From Pseudomonadota bacterium (GTDB lineage Bacteria > Pseudomonadota > Gammaproteobacteria > Xanthomonadales > Xanthomonadaceae), in the NCBI GenBank assembly GCA_030528565.1, contig JAUMYP010000003.1:1-62981 (forward strand): 62,981 nt of DNA, written 5' to 3'. Shown piece after piece: positions 30,254-39,099 of the stretch; positions within the stretch are counted from its first letter, which is position 1, and each line of letters begins with the position of its first letter. The notes beneath the pieces are model-generated. The model was not told the DNA's origin. It was given only the letters and a program-made list of their open reading frames with translations, and ran no database searches. Made by a program: the position numbers and the translations under genes.

Positions 30254-31876
30254 TTATCGCCGTAAATCAGCGGGACGCACGCCAAGCGCAAGCAGTACCG
30301 CTGCATAGCTCAGCGCGCCACTGGCCACCATCAGCAGCAGCCAGCCCCAGCGTTTCATGGCAGGCAGCGGGGCGAAATCGCCCACCCATTCGCGCAAGCC
30401 CCAGACCACTGCCGCCATGGCCAGCGCCGCGAGCACAAGGTTGCCCAGCCAGCGCACCCAGCCCGGCTGCGGCTGGTAAATGCCGTCGCGGCGCAGCCAG
30501 CGCAGCAGCAGTGCCGCATTGAATATCCCCGCCACAGCAGTGGCGGCGGCAATGCCCACATGGGCGATGGGCGAGCCGGTTTTCCATAGCGGCGTTACCA
30601 GCCCGGCAATCAGCAGCACATTGCAGGCTACCGTCCAGATGGCCGCACGCATCGGGGTTTTGGTGTCCTTGCGCGAATAGAACGCCGAGAGCAGCACCTT
30701 GCTCAGCATGAAGGCCGGAATGCCCAGGCACATCGCCGACAGCGCATGGCCGACCATGCGGCTGTCCTCGCTGGTGAACGCGCCATAGCGGAACAGCGAA
30801 ATGGTCAGCGGCGAGGCCAGCAGAATCAATCCCACCGCCGCCGGAATGCCAAGCAGCAGCACGATACGCAAGCCCCAGTCCAGCGCCTGCGAATAACCGG
30901 CCTCATCGGCACGCGCATGGTGGCGCGAGAGCGCAGGCAAAATCACCGTGCCAATGGCGACCCCAAACAGCCCCAACGGCAATTCGGTCAGGCGGTCGGA
31001 GTAATACAGCCAGGATTGCGCAGCGGGCACCAAGAGCGAAGCAAACAGGGTGCCGACCAGCACATTCACCTGCGCCACAGACGAGGAAAAAATCGTTGGC
31101 AACATCAGCCTGAACACCCGGCGCACGCCTTCGTGCCTGAAATTGAAGGCAAAGCGTGGGCGGATGCCCAGCCGGCCCAATGCCGGCCAAAGCAGCAGCA
31201 TTTGCAAAATGCCTGCGGCCAGCACCCCCCAGGCCAGCGCCTTTTCCGGCACCTCCAGGTGTTTTGCCAGCAACAGCATCGCTGCAATCAAGGCCAGATT
31301 GTGCAGGATGGGCGCAAATGCCGACAGGCCGAACTGGCGGAAGCTGTTGAGCGCCGCACCTGCCAGCGCGGTCATCGAAATAAAGGTCAGGTACGGGAAA
31401 GTAATCCGCAGCATTTCTGCCGCCAGCGGCACGGTTTCGGTGCCTGCCGGGGCAAACAGCAAAAAGCCTTTGGCTATCCACGGCGCCGCCAGCATGCCAA
31501 GGCCACTGACCATGACCACCGCCGCCAGCAAAGCGCCAGCGATATGGTTCATGAAATCCTGCACGGCTTTTTCATCGCCTTTTTCGCGCAGCTCGGTCAG
31601 CACCGGCACAAACGCCGAAGAAAACGAGCCTTCGGCAAAAATCCGCCGCAGATAATTGGGGATGCGGTAAGCCACCACGAAGGCGCTGACCGCAGGTCCT
31701 GCGCCAAACAGGCTGGCCTGCAGCCAGTCGCGCAGATAGCCAGCGATGCGCGAGAGGAAAGTCATCGCGGTAAACACCGCAGTTGAGCGCAGCATGCCGC
31801 CGCCACGCGCCGCTTTTCCCGGCGATTTCGAGGCTGTATCCGCCTCCGCGGAAACTGTCGCATCATTCCGGCTCAT
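30254..31876 (-). CDS. murJ: lipid II flippase MurJ
   Basis: 540 residues with about 14 membrane helices; flips lipid II across the inner membrane for peptidoglycan synthesis. Conserved MVN/MATE-like features are STAVFTAMTFLSRIAGYLRD, PNYLRRIFAEGSFSSAFVPVL and LFRYGAFTSEDSRM. The 27-residue polar N-terminal extension before MLRSTAV is supported by AAGGAG 7 nt before the ATG at 31876. Confidence 0.96.
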   Translation of the reverse strand: MSRNDATVSAEADTASKSPGKAARGGGMLRSTAVFTAMTFLSRIAGYLRDWLQASLFGAGPAVSAFVVAYRIPNYLRRIFAEGSFSSAFVPVLTELREKGDEKAVQDFMNHIAGALLAAVVMVSGLGMLAAPWIAKGFLLFAPAGTETVPLAAEMLRITFPYLTFISMTALAGAALNSFRQFGLSAFAPILHNLALIAAMLLLAKHLEVPEKALAWGVLAAGILQMLLLWPALGRLGIRPRFAFNFRHEGVRRVFRLMLPTIFSSSVAQVNVLVGTLFASLLVPAAQSWLYYSDRLTELPLGLFGVAIGTVILPALSRHHARADEAGYSQALDWGLRIVLLLGIPAAVGLILLASPLTISLFRYGAFTSEDSRMVGHALSAMCLGIPAFMLSKVLLSAFYSRKDTKTPMRAAIWTVACNVLLIAGLVTPLWKTGSPIAHVGIAAATAVAGIFNAALLLRWLRRDGIYQPQPGWVRWLGNLVLAALAMAAVVWGLREWVGDFAPLPAMKRWGWLLLMVASGALSYAAVLLALGVRPADLRR

Positions 31877-31897
31877 CGCCCGACTCCTTAAGCTTTG

Positions 31898-31926
31898 TTG
31901 ACGCTTGCGCTAAAAGCCTGCATACT
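31898..31926 (+). promoter_or_regulatory. sigma-70 promoter for rpsT
   Basis: TTGACG (31898-31903), 17-nt spacer, CATACT (31921-31926). The expected start is near 31933, leaving a 5' UTR of about 50 nt. It lies in the 108-nt gap between divergent murJ and rpsT. Confidence 0.65.
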
Positions 31927-31984
31927 AACCTGCTATCGCATTCTGCGACACATTGACCCCTTCACGATTTCCAAAGGTTTTCCT

Positions 31985-32254
31985 GTGGCCAATATCAAGT
32001 CCGCCCAAAAGCGCGCCAAGCAAACCATCGTTCGCAATGCGCGTAACAACAGCCAGCGTTCCATGCTCCGCACCTCGGTCAAGAAAGTGCTGAAGGCACT
32101 GCACGCCGGTGATGCTGAAGCTGCAACCGCAGCCTTCGCTGTGGCGCAACCGCTGCTCGACCGCTTTGCCTCGCGTGGCCTTATCCACAAGAACAAGGCT
32201 GCCCGTCACAAGAGCCGCCTGAACGCCCGCATCAAGGCACTGAAGGCAGCCTGA
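31985..32254 (+). CDS. rpsT: 30S ribosomal protein S20
   Basis: 89 residues, very basic. [20 protein letters not shown] is the S20 N-terminus; [12 protein letters not shown] closes it. The start is GTG at 31985; E. coli also uses a non-ATG (UUG) start here, linked to autogenous translational control. The frame upstream to 31895 reads through the promoter and is not coding. Closed by a textbook terminator. Confidence 0.98.
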   Translation: MANIKSAQKRAKQTIVRNARNNSQRSMLRTSVKKVLKALHAGDAEAATAAFAVAQPLLDRFASRGLIHKNKAARHKSRLNARIKALKAA

Positions 32255-32296
32255 TTCTGTCTGCTCAAGCATTCGTCAGAATGCATTGAACAATCG

Positions 32297-32325
32297 AAAC
32301 CCCGCACTTCAATGCGGGGTTTTTT
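32297..32325 (+). terminator. rpsT intrinsic terminator
   Basis: AAACCCCGCA (32297-32306), loop CTTCAA, TGCGGGGTTT (32313-32322), then a T-run to 32325. Complete Rho-independent structure. Confidence 0.92.
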
Positions 32326-32342
32326 GATGGAAACATCCGCCA

Positions 32343-32801
32343 TCATTCATGATTAGGCCACCAGCTCCCTTGTCCCAGGGCGTAGCGGTCGGCGGCGCGC
32401 TCCAGCCGGTTGCGCGCACTGACGCCGCCAAGGGCGAAATACAGTGGCAAGAAAAACGGCCCCAGCAGCATGTATTGCCAGACATGGGCGCGCTCATGGG
32501 TGCCGATTCTGATGCGTGGCTCCTGGCACACCCCGGCGCGATGTGCATAAGTGCTGCAAAGGGTTTCAAGGTCGGCTGCGGTATTGATGATGACATTGCC
32601 CAGCGTCATCGCCCCGCCTGGCCCCCAGGGCCAGTGGTCGAATACCAGGGCAAAGTCCCTGCGGCTCAGGCGCGGCCTGGCCCCCCAGGGGATTGCCGCA
32701 ATCCCCAGCAGCAAACCCAACAGGCTGTTGGGCAAAGTCCAAATCACCCCCAGTAGCAGCAGGGTGCGCTGCAAGACCGGGTGCAGGCAATGCGTTTTCA
32801 T
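32343..32801 (-). CDS. membrane protein with HExxH motif, possible metallopeptidase
   Basis: 152 residues. A hydrophobic segment at about 10-36, then a soluble part with THERAHVWQ (His102-Glu103-x-x-His106), a second hydrophobic stretch (about 109-126) and RLERAADRYA, where Glu134 or Asp138 could be the third zinc ligand. The layout resembles small membrane-tethered gluzincins, but I do not recognise a named family. Its start overlaps the preceding gene by ATGA. It is the distal gene behind phaE-phaC. Confidence 0.7.
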   Translation of the reverse strand: MKTHCLHPVLQRTLLLLGVIWTLPNSLLGLLLGIAAIPWGARPRLSRRDFALVFDHWPWGPGGAMTLGNVIINTAADLETLCSTYAHRAGVCQEPRIRIGTHERAHVWQYMLLGPFFLPLYFALGGVSARNRLERAADRYALGQGSWWPNHE

Positions 32802-33118
32802 CCTTGCCAGTGCCGATACCAGCCGAGCAATGTTTTGGCTGCGACCTGGCTTTTCTTGCTGATAGCCTGCCCCTCCATGCCCATCTGCTCACGCGCGAGT
32901 GTGTCCAGGTATGCCGTCAGCGCCTGCGCATCCATGCCTTGCTGCAAGGCCGCGGCAACAGCAGTGACATAGCCGCAGTACTCATCCCGTACTGCGTGGA
33001 CAGCGGCCATGTCCGCCACGCCTATCGGATCCCACAGGTAAAACAAGGTCTCATCAATCGCCTTGAAAAGTGGCGCCATGCGTATCGGCACCGGGTCAGG
33101 GGCGGCTTCCGGACACAT
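32798..33118 (-). CDS. hypothetical protein (about 106 aa) after phaC
   Basis: Soluble helical protein with DETLFYLWDPIGVADM, AVRDEYCGYVTAVAAALQ and LTAYLDTLAREQMG. The WDPIGV...RDEY pattern recurs in small bacterial proteins of unknown function, as I recall. Two starts are possible: 33118 (8 nt past the phaC stop) or 33079; neither has a strong ribosome-binding site. Overlaps the HExxH gene by 4 nt, so it is probably co-transcribed with phaE-phaC. Confidence 0.65.
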   Translation of the reverse strand: MCPEAAPDPVPIRMAPLFKAIDETLFYLWDPIGVADMAAVHAVRDEYCGYVTAVAAALQQGMDAQALTAYLDTLAREQMGMEGQAISKKSQVAAKTLLGWYRHWQG

Positions 33119-33125
33119 GCTGCAA

Positions 33126-34190
33126 TCAGCGTTTGCGCAGCCAGTTGTGTATGGTGTCCGGCACTTCCTTCTGTGCGCGGCTGGAGACATAGATGCCGAT
33201 ATGCCCGCCACGGAAGCTGAGCTCGGTATAGTCCTCGCTGCCGACCAGTTTTTTCAGCGCGCGCGAGGCATCCGGCGGCACCAGATGGTCTTGCTCGGCG
33301 TAGATGTTCAGCACCGGCATATCGACAAAGCCAAGGTCGACTTCTTCATCGCCAATCCGTACGCCACCATTGATGAAGCCGTTTTGCTGGTAGAACTGCT
33401 TGATGAACTGGCGGAAGGCTTCACCGGCCTGGTCGGGCGAGTCGAAAATCCATTTTTCCATCCGCAGGAAATCTTCCATCGCCCTGGCATCGTCAAGGAT
33501 ATCCACCATGCCCACATACTTTTGCAGGTTGAGGCGGAACGGCTTGAGCATCAGGTAGGAAAAATTCATCAGGTCTGCCGGGATATTGCCCAGCGTATCG
33601 ACAAACAGGTCCACATCCAGCCCGCGTGTCCAGTTGGAAAGCATATTGTCCGGGGTCTGGAAGTCCACCGGCGTCACCATGGTGATGAGATTGCGGACTT
33701 TTTCCGGGTTGAGCGCGGCATAACACAGTGCCAGTACGCCGCCCTGGCAGATGCCGAGCAGGTTCACGGACTTTTGCCGGTGCGCCTTGCGCAGATAGTC
33801 CACCGCGCCGCCGATGAAACGCTGCACATAGTCTTCCAGGTCCAGATAGCGGTCGGAACGGTCGGGATAGCCCCAGTCCAGCACATAGATGTCTTCGCCG
33901 CGCTCAAGCAATCCTTTTACCAGCGAGCGGTTGTCTTGCAGGTCAATCATGTAGGGGCGGTTGACCAGCGCATAGCTGATGAGCAGCGGTACCTTGGCGG
34001 TGGGTTTTTTCTTGCCGACAAAGCGGTACAGCACGGTTTTGCCATCGCGCCAGACTTCCTGTTTTTCGGTGACGCCGTAATCGAAGTTGCCGACTTCACG
34101 CAGGGTTTCCAGGCCGCTGACCAGCTTGGACTGCATTTTGATGGCTTCGTTGGCAAGGTCTTCGGCTGAGAATTTCAGGGGGCTTGTCAT
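33126..34190 (-). CDS. phaC: class III poly(3-hydroxyalkanoate) synthase catalytic subunit
   Basis: 354 residues, the class III length (class I are about 590). Polymerises (R)-3-hydroxyacyl-CoA into PHA granules. Lipase-like box GICQGG with nucleophile Cys148, catalytic Asp301 (AEQDHLVPP) and His330 (RGGHIGIYV). DWGYPDRSDRYLDLEDYV and NYL-equivalent NWTRGLDVD are typical. It begins 1 nt after phaE, its obligatory partner. Confidence 0.97.
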   Translation of the reverse strand: MTSPLKFSAEDLANEAIKMQSKLVSGLETLREVGNFDYGVTEKQEVWRDGKTVLYRFVGKKKPTAKVPLLISYALVNRPYMIDLQDNRSLVKGLLERGEDIYVLDWGYPDRSDRYLDLEDYVQRFIGGAVDYLRKAHRQKSVNLLGICQGGVLALCYAALNPEKVRNLITMVTPVDFQTPDNMLSNWTRGLDVDLFVDTLGNIPADLMNFSYLMLKPFRLNLQKYVGMVDILDDARAMEDFLRMEKWIFDSPDQAGEAFRQFIKQFYQQNGFINGGVRIGDEEVDLGFVDMPVLNIYAEQDHLVPPDASRALKKLVGSEDYTELSFRGGHIGIYVSSRAQKEVPDTIHNWLRKR

Positions 34191-34191
34191 G

Positions 34192-35400
34192 TCAACGGCT
34201 CCGCTTCACGGTTTTTTTCGTGGTTTTCCGGGCTGCTTTTGAAGCCGCAGCGGCGGTCTTGGGCGGCGCGATAGCAGGAAGCCCACGCCTTGATGCCGAC
34301 TTGCTGACCGGCTTGCGGGCAGCTGTCTTGGCCGCCGCTTTCGGCGCACGTGGCGGGGCTTTTTTCGCCACCGTGCGCTTGCGCACAATGCTTGGCGGCG
34401 TGGCCTGCCCAGCATCCGTCGCTTCGCCGCCACGCATCAGGCGGCGCACCGCGCGCTCAAGCTCGGCAATCTTGCGGTGTGCGGCCTCGATTTCGGTGCG
34501 GGTGGGCATGCCGAGCACGGCGGTGGCATTTTCCACTTCTTTTTGCACATCCTGACGCAGACGCATCTGCGCATTCACCATCTGCCCATAGACCTCGCGA
34601 TAGTCACTGGAGAGCGCCATCTGCGCAAAAGCATCCTCGGCCGCATCAATCCACACATCAAACAGCGCCCGGGCGCTGGTGATTTCAAGCCCCGGCGCCT
34701 CATGCTCGGCGAGTTTTTTCTCGAAGTTTTCGTACGCCTTTTGTGCCGTCTGCATCATGGCCGCGTTATAGGCAGCGACCTTGTCCTGATAGTCCAGATG
34801 CGCACTGGCCAGTTTTTGCAGGCGCTCCTGATGCTCGCGCGCCAGTCCCATGGTCGGCAGCCCCAGCCAGCTCTTGGCCTCTTGATTGAGGCTTGCCAGC
34901 ATTGGCTGCACCGCGCTGTACCACTGCTCAAAACCATGCGCCCTGGGCGATTGCATGGCGCGAAACATTTCCAGCCAGGCGTTTTCACTGCTGTCTTCCA
35001 GCATGGCTTTCCACTTCGAGGCGATTTCTGCCGCACTGATGCTTTGCCCGGCCATTTGCGCTGCCAGTTGCTGCATGCGGCCATACCAGTCGCCCGCCTG
35101 TGCCTGGAAGCGTCCCAGGGTCTCGCCCAAGGTGTTGTCGAAGCCTGCCATTTGCGGCTGGGGTTGCGTCATCGACATCGCCATCCGGCTCCACTGCGCC
35201 AATATGTCTTGCCAGCCGCCCAGCTGCGGCATCGCGCCGAATGCGGGTGCGGAAAACCCCGGCATGGAAAACCCTTGCGGCGCGGTAAAGCCAGCCTGAC
35301 TGCCTGCCGCCTGCCGCATCATTTCATTCCAGCCTGCCCAGTATTGACGCGCCAGTGATTCAAAATCGCCCGGCCAGTTGCTTTGATTTGCCATAGTCAT
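34192..35400 (-). CDS. phaE: class III PHA synthase subunit PhaE with histone-H1-like tail
   Basis: 402 residues. Residues about 1-330 match PhaE: Gln/Met/Trp-rich helices, SENAWLEMFRAMQSP, YDQ-type coiled regions and LRQDVQKEVENATAVLGMPTRTEIEAAHRKIAELERAVRRL. The last 64 residues are Lys/Ala/Pro/Arg-rich (AKKAPPRAPKAAAKTAARKP, KAARKTTKKTVKRSR), resembling the H1-like tails of PHA-nucleoid linkers such as PhaM. Standard PhaE is about 350-370 residues, so the tail is an addition. Start at 35400 or 35394. Confidence 0.94.
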   Translation of the reverse strand: MTMANQSNWPGDFESLARQYWAGWNEMMRQAAGSQAGFTAPQGFSMPGFSAPAFGAMPQLGGWQDILAQWSRMAMSMTQPQPQMAGFDNTLGETLGRFQAQAGDWYGRMQQLAAQMAGQSISAAEIASKWKAMLEDSSENAWLEMFRAMQSPRAHGFEQWYSAVQPMLASLNQEAKSWLGLPTMGLAREHQERLQKLASAHLDYQDKVAAYNAAMMQTAQKAYENFEKKLAEHEAPGLEITSARALFDVWIDAAEDAFAQMALSSDYREVYGQMVNAQMRLRQDVQKEVENATAVLGMPTRTEIEAAHRKIAELERAVRRLMRGGEATDAGQATPPSIVRKRTVAKKAPPRAPKAAAKTAARKPVSKSASRRGLPAIAPPKTAAAASKAARKTTKKTVKRSR

Positions 35401-35453
35401 CTCCCGTTTTGCACTGATGCTAACACGCCCTCATAACCCGCCTGATAGCGCCT

Positions 35454-36071
35454 TCATGGCTTGGGGATACGCAGGGTCTTGCTAATCATCAATGCGCCGG
35501 AACATGCAAACATCAATACCAGCGGATGCAATTGCCAGGGGCCGATTTGCACCACCCCAAACCACAAATCACTGCCAATCGCGCCCTGCCAGGCTGCAAT
35601 CGCCAGCACCACAACCAGCAGCGCGCTGCTGGGAATGGGCGTGCCCTCGAAGTAACGCACCTTGCCCTGGTCACCGACCAGTTGCTCGGCAGTGACGTTG
35701 TAGCGTGCCAGGCGACTGACTCCGCAACCAACAAAGCAGCTCAGGATGAGCCAGTCCCAGCCGCCCTGCATGCCACAGGCATAGGCCAGTGCTGCCGGGG
35801 CAACGCCAAAGGAAATCACATCCGCCAGTGAGTCCAGCTCGCGCCCCAGCGTTGAGGCGACCTTGCGCCAGCGCGCAATGCGGCCATCGAGGGCATCAAA
35901 CAAAAACGCCAAGGGCACCAGCGCCATGCCGCAGAGCAGGTCGCGTACATTGCCATCTTGCAAAAAGCGCATCGCGGCGAATATCGCACCGGTGCCGCAA
36001 AACGCATTGGCCAGCGTGAACCAGTCAGCCAGATGGAAATCACGCAGCATGGAGAAATGACGTTGCTTCAT
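35454..36071 (-). CDS. pssA: CDP-diacylglycerol-serine O-phosphatidyltransferase
   Basis: 205 residues, integral membrane CDP-alcohol phosphatidyltransferase making phosphatidylserine. The family motif reads DGRIARWRK...GRELDSLADVISFG with all key Asp residues. EGTPIPSSALLVVV near the end suits PssA rather than PgsA. Start at 36071 (MKQRHFSMLRDFHLADWFTLAN). Divergent from dinB with 71 nt between. Confidence 0.93.
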   Translation of the reverse strand: MKQRHFSMLRDFHLADWFTLANAFCGTGAIFAAMRFLQDGNVRDLLCGMALVPLAFLFDALDGRIARWRKVASTLGRELDSLADVISFGVAPAALAYACGMQGGWDWLILSCFVGCGVSRLARYNVTAEQLVGDQGKVRYFEGTPIPSSALLVVVLAIAAWQGAIGSDLWFGVVQIGPWQLHPLVLMFACSGALMISKTLRIPKP

Positions 36072-36142
36072 CGCTCGGCTCCTGATGGGCTGCGCCCAGC
36101 ATACCCCTGCCATGTAAACAGCGCGTAAGTGAAAATAACCGC

Positions 36143-37225
36143 ATGCCCACGCCCCGCAAAATCATTCACGTTGACATGGATGCGTTCTATGCCTCGGTGG
36201 AGCAGCGCGATAACCCCGCGCTTGCCGGGCTGCCGGTGGTGGTGGCGCGACGCGGCGCGCGCTCGGTGGTGTGCGCGGCCAGTTACGAGGCCAGGCGCTT
36301 TGGCGTGCGCTCGGCCATGCCAGCATTGCGCGCGGAACGGCTATGCCCGGATGCGGTGTTCGTGCCGCCGGATTTCCCGCGCTACAAAGCCGTATCGCGG
36401 CAAATCCGCGAAATCTTCGCCCGTCATACCGATTTGATTGAGCCGCTATCGCTGGATGAAGCCTATCTGGATGTCACCCAGCCCAAGCAGAATCTCGGCA
36501 GCGCCACTGCCATTGCTGCACAGATTCGTGCCGCCATCCGCGATGAAACCGGATTGACTGCCTCAGCGGGTATCGCACCGAACAAATTTCTCGCCAAAAT
36601 CGCCAGCGACTGGAACAAGCCGGACGGTCAGCTCGTATTGAAACCGCATCAGGTCGAAGCCTTTCTCGCCAGCCTGCCACTCACCCGCCTGCCCGGTGTA
36701 GGCCGCGTTACCGCCGCAAAGCTGGAATCACTCGGTCTTGTCACCTGTGCCGATGTGCGCATGTTGCCGGTCGAAGCCATGGAGCACGCCCTGGGGCGCT
36801 GGGGACGGCGCTTGCACGAGCTGGCGCATGGCATTGATGAAAGCCCGGTAAAGCCCTGCCGCATCGCAAGCCAAATCAGCAGCGAAGACACCTTTGCCCA
36901 GGACCTGCCGCTGATGGCGCTGGATGATGAAATCCGGCGGCTTGCGGAGAAAACCTGGGATGCCTGGCTACGCGAGGCGCAAAAACATCCCGGCCGCATG
37001 GCGCGTACCGTGGTGCTGAAACTGAAAACCGCCGACTTCCGCATCCTGACCCGCTCCATCAGCCGCAGCGCCATGCCGCACGATGCTGCCGAACTTGCCG
37101 AAATCGCCAAAGCCTTGCGCCAGCGCGTGGACTTGCCTGCCGATACCCGCTATCGCCTGGCCGGCGTGGGCTTGGCAGGCTTTGTGGAAAAAGACGACAA
37201 GCTGCGACAGCTCGGACTTTTTTGA
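36143..37225 (+). CDS. dinB: DNA polymerase IV
   Basis: 360 residues, Y-family translesion polymerase. Catalytic carboxylates in IIHVDMDAFYASVE (Asp8) and PLSLDEAYLDVT (Asp103, Glu104); helix-hairpin-helix LPLTRLPGVGRVTAAKLESLG. The C-terminus ends RQLGLF, a beta-clamp binding motif. SOS control is expected for the family, but I see no convincing LexA box in the 71 nt upstream. Its stop is 59 nt before phaR. Confidence 0.97.
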   Translation: MPTPRKIIHVDMDAFYASVEQRDNPALAGLPVVVARRGARSVVCAASYEARRFGVRSAMPALRAERLCPDAVFVPPDFPRYKAVSRQIREIFARHTDLIEPLSLDEAYLDVTQPKQNLGSATAIAAQIRAAIRDETGLTASAGIAPNKFLAKIASDWNKPDGQLVLKPHQVEAFLASLPLTRLPGVGRVTAAKLESLGLVTCADVRMLPVEAMEHALGRWGRRLHELAHGIDESPVKPCRIASQISSEDTFAQDLPLMALDDEIRRLAEKTWDAWLREAQKHPGRMARTVVLKLKTADFRILTRSISRSAMPHDAAELAEIAKALRQRVDLPADTRYRLAGVGLAGFVEKDDKLRQLGLF

Positions 37226-37284
37226 GCAACAGTTGCACTGACTATTGCACTGCGTCATGCTGGCAGCCATCTTCAGCATTGTTC

Positions 37285-37779
37285 ATGCAGCCCACCATGC
37301 GCATCATCAAGAAATATCCCAACCGCCGCCTGTACGACACCGATATTTCCAGCTATATCACCGTGGAAGATGTGCGCCAACTCATCATGGATGGCGAAGA
37401 ATTTGAAGTGCGTGATGCCAAAAGCGGTGAAGACCTGACCCGCCAGGTCTTACTGCAAATCATCAGTGAGCAGGAACAAGGTGGCCAACCCCTGTTATCC
37501 AACCAGTTGCTAAGTCAATTGATCCGTTTCTATGGCGACTCTTTGCAAGGCTTCATGGGCAATTATCTGGAGCGTTCAATGCAGCTGTTTCTGGAGCAGC
37601 AAAACCAGTTTCGCCAGCAATTAGGCGGCATGATGGGACAAACCCCCTGGTCCATGCTGAACCAGATGACCGAACACAATATGGAAATTTGGACACAATT
37701 CCAGAAGTTCATGGCCGGTCAGGCCAGCCCAGCCTCCAAGGCTGAAACATCCGGAAAAAAACCCGGCTCTCGTCGTTAA
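37285..37779 (+). CDS. phaR: PHA synthesis repressor PhaR
   Basis: 164 residues. MRIIKKYPNRRLYDTDISSYITVEDVRQLI is the PHB/PHA accumulation regulator DNA-binding domain; RQVLLQIISEQEQGGQPLLSNQLLSQLIRFYG is the second PHB_acc domain. Gln/Met-rich helices follow. PhaR binds PHA granules and represses phasin and pha genes until polymer titrates it. Start at 37285 (MQPTMRII) or 37297; the frame upstream to 37222 overlaps dinB and is unlikely. Confidence 0.94.
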   Translation: MQPTMRIIKKYPNRRLYDTDISSYITVEDVRQLIMDGEEFEVRDAKSGEDLTRQVLLQIISEQEQGGQPLLSNQLLSQLIRFYGDSLQGFMGNYLERSMQLFLEQQNQFRQQLGGMMGQTPWSMLNQMTEHNMEIWTQFQKFMAGQASPASKAETSGKKPGSRR

Positions 37780-37781
37780 TC

Positions 37782-37814
37782 AAAAATTGGGCGGTATTGC
37801 ACCGCCCAATTTTT
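37782..37814. terminator. bidirectional terminator between phaR and argH
   Basis: AAAAATTGGGCGGT (37782-37795), loop ATTGC, ACCGCCCAATTTTT (37801-37814): perfect 14-bp arms with T-runs on both strands. Its right edge overlaps the argH stop codon (37813-37815). Confidence 0.93.
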
Positions 37815-39099
37815 ATTCCCCCTGCCAACGCTGTCGCAAAAGCCCAAGCTGCATGTCGGCAGCGCCCCCTGGCGAAACCCGTGCGGCCAGGCTTTGCTGC
37901 GGGTCGCCCGCTGCCCAGCGTTCGGGTTTGGCCGCTTCGCGGTAGGCGTCGCGGAACGGCATGCCCTGGCAGGCGAGCGTCACGGCAAGGTCGGTGGCGT
38001 ACATTGAAGGCTCCAGTGCAGCGGTGAGGTTGTCCTGCCGCCATTGCAGCGCCCGCATCAGCGCGGGCAGCAAATCAAGCGCCGCCATGCCGCGGGCAAA
38101 GCCGTGCAGCAGTGCGCCCTTGCCCGGCTGCAAATCGCGGTGATAGCCCGAGGGCAGCGACAGCAATTGCTCGATTTCGGTCTTGGCTGCGGCCACGCTG
38201 GCATAGCTGGCGCGCATGAGTTCAATCACGTCCGGGTTGCGCTTGTTGGGCATGATGGAGCTGCCGGTGGTGTATTCGGAAGGCAGGCGCACAAAGCCAA
38301 ATTCGCTGCTGGTAAACAGGCTCAAATCCCAGGCGATGCGGCGCAGGTCAAGCATGGCGCTGCCGAGCGCCTCCAGCGCGGCCAGCTCGTATTTGCCGCG
38401 CGAAAGCTGGGCGTACAGGGGCGAGACCTGCATCCTGGCAAAACCGAGTGCCTCAGTGGTATGAGCACGGTCAAGCGCCAGATTCACGCCGTAACCCGCC
38501 GCCGTACCCAGCGGATTGCTGTCGATGAGCGCCCGTGTGGCGCGGGCGCGCTCGCGGTTGTCGATAAAGGCTTCCGCCCAGCCGGCCCACCACATGCCAG
38601 TGGAGGACACCACCGCGCGCTGCAAATGGGTATAGCCCGGCATCGGCTGCCGGGCTTCGGCCTCGGCGCGCGCCAGCGCAATCCCGGCAATCTCGTGACA
38701 GCGCCTGGCAAGCGCATCCAGTTGCGCCTTCAGCCATAAGCGGGTGGCGACCAGCACCTGGTCATTGCGGCTACGCCCGGTATGGATTTTCTTGCCGGTA
38801 TCGCCAAGGCGCTCGGTCAGGCGCGCCTCGATGGCCGAGTGCATGTCCTCAAAGCGCGCATCCAGCACAAAGTCGCCGCGTTTGAAGTCTTCGGCCAGCG
38901 CGGCCAGCTCGCGTTGCAGGGCGGCGAGTTCTTCTGCACTCAGGATGCCGATGCGCTGCAAGCCTTCGGCATGAATGCGGCTGGCTTCAATGTCAAACAG
39001 CATGAATTCGCGGTCGAGGATGACATCTTCTCCGGCCAAAAAGCGCTGGATATCGGTATCGACGGCGATGCCCTGTTTTTGCCACAACAGATTGCTCAT
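37813..39099 (-). CDS. argH: argininosuccinate lyase
   Basis: 428 residues. Splits argininosuccinate into arginine and fumarate. Superfamily signature [17 protein letters not shown], with [10 protein letters not shown] and [16 protein letters not shown]. Slightly shorter than the 455-470 of E. coli-type ArgH, as in Xanthomonas. Last gene of the arg operon; ATGA overlap with argC. Confidence 0.96.
   Translation of the reverse strand: MSNLLWQKQGIAVDTDIQRFLAGEDVILDREFMLFDIEASRIHAEGLQRIGILSAEELAALQRELAALAEDFKRGDFVLDARFEDMHSAIEARLTERLGDTGKKIHTGRSRNDQVLVATRLWLKAQLDALARRCHEIAGIALARAEAEARQPMPGYTHLQRAVVSSTGMWWAGWAEAFIDNRERARATRALIDSNPLGTAAGYGVNLALDRAHTTEALGFARMQVSPLYAQLSRGKYELAALEALGSAMLDLRRIAWDLSLFTSSEFGFVRLPSEYTTGSSIMPNKRNPDVIELMRASYASVAAAKTEIEQLLSLPSGYHRDLQPGKGALLHGFARGMAALDLLPALMRALQWRQDNLTAALEPSMYATDLAVTLACQGMPFRDAYREAAKPERWAAGDPQQSLAARVSPGGAADMQLGLLRQRWQGE

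Noticed and set aside
37222-37284. Upstream start for phaR
   Set aside because: It overlaps the dinB stop and encodes a Cys-rich stretch unlike PhaR proteins; the conserved domain starts at MRIIKKYPNRRLYDT.
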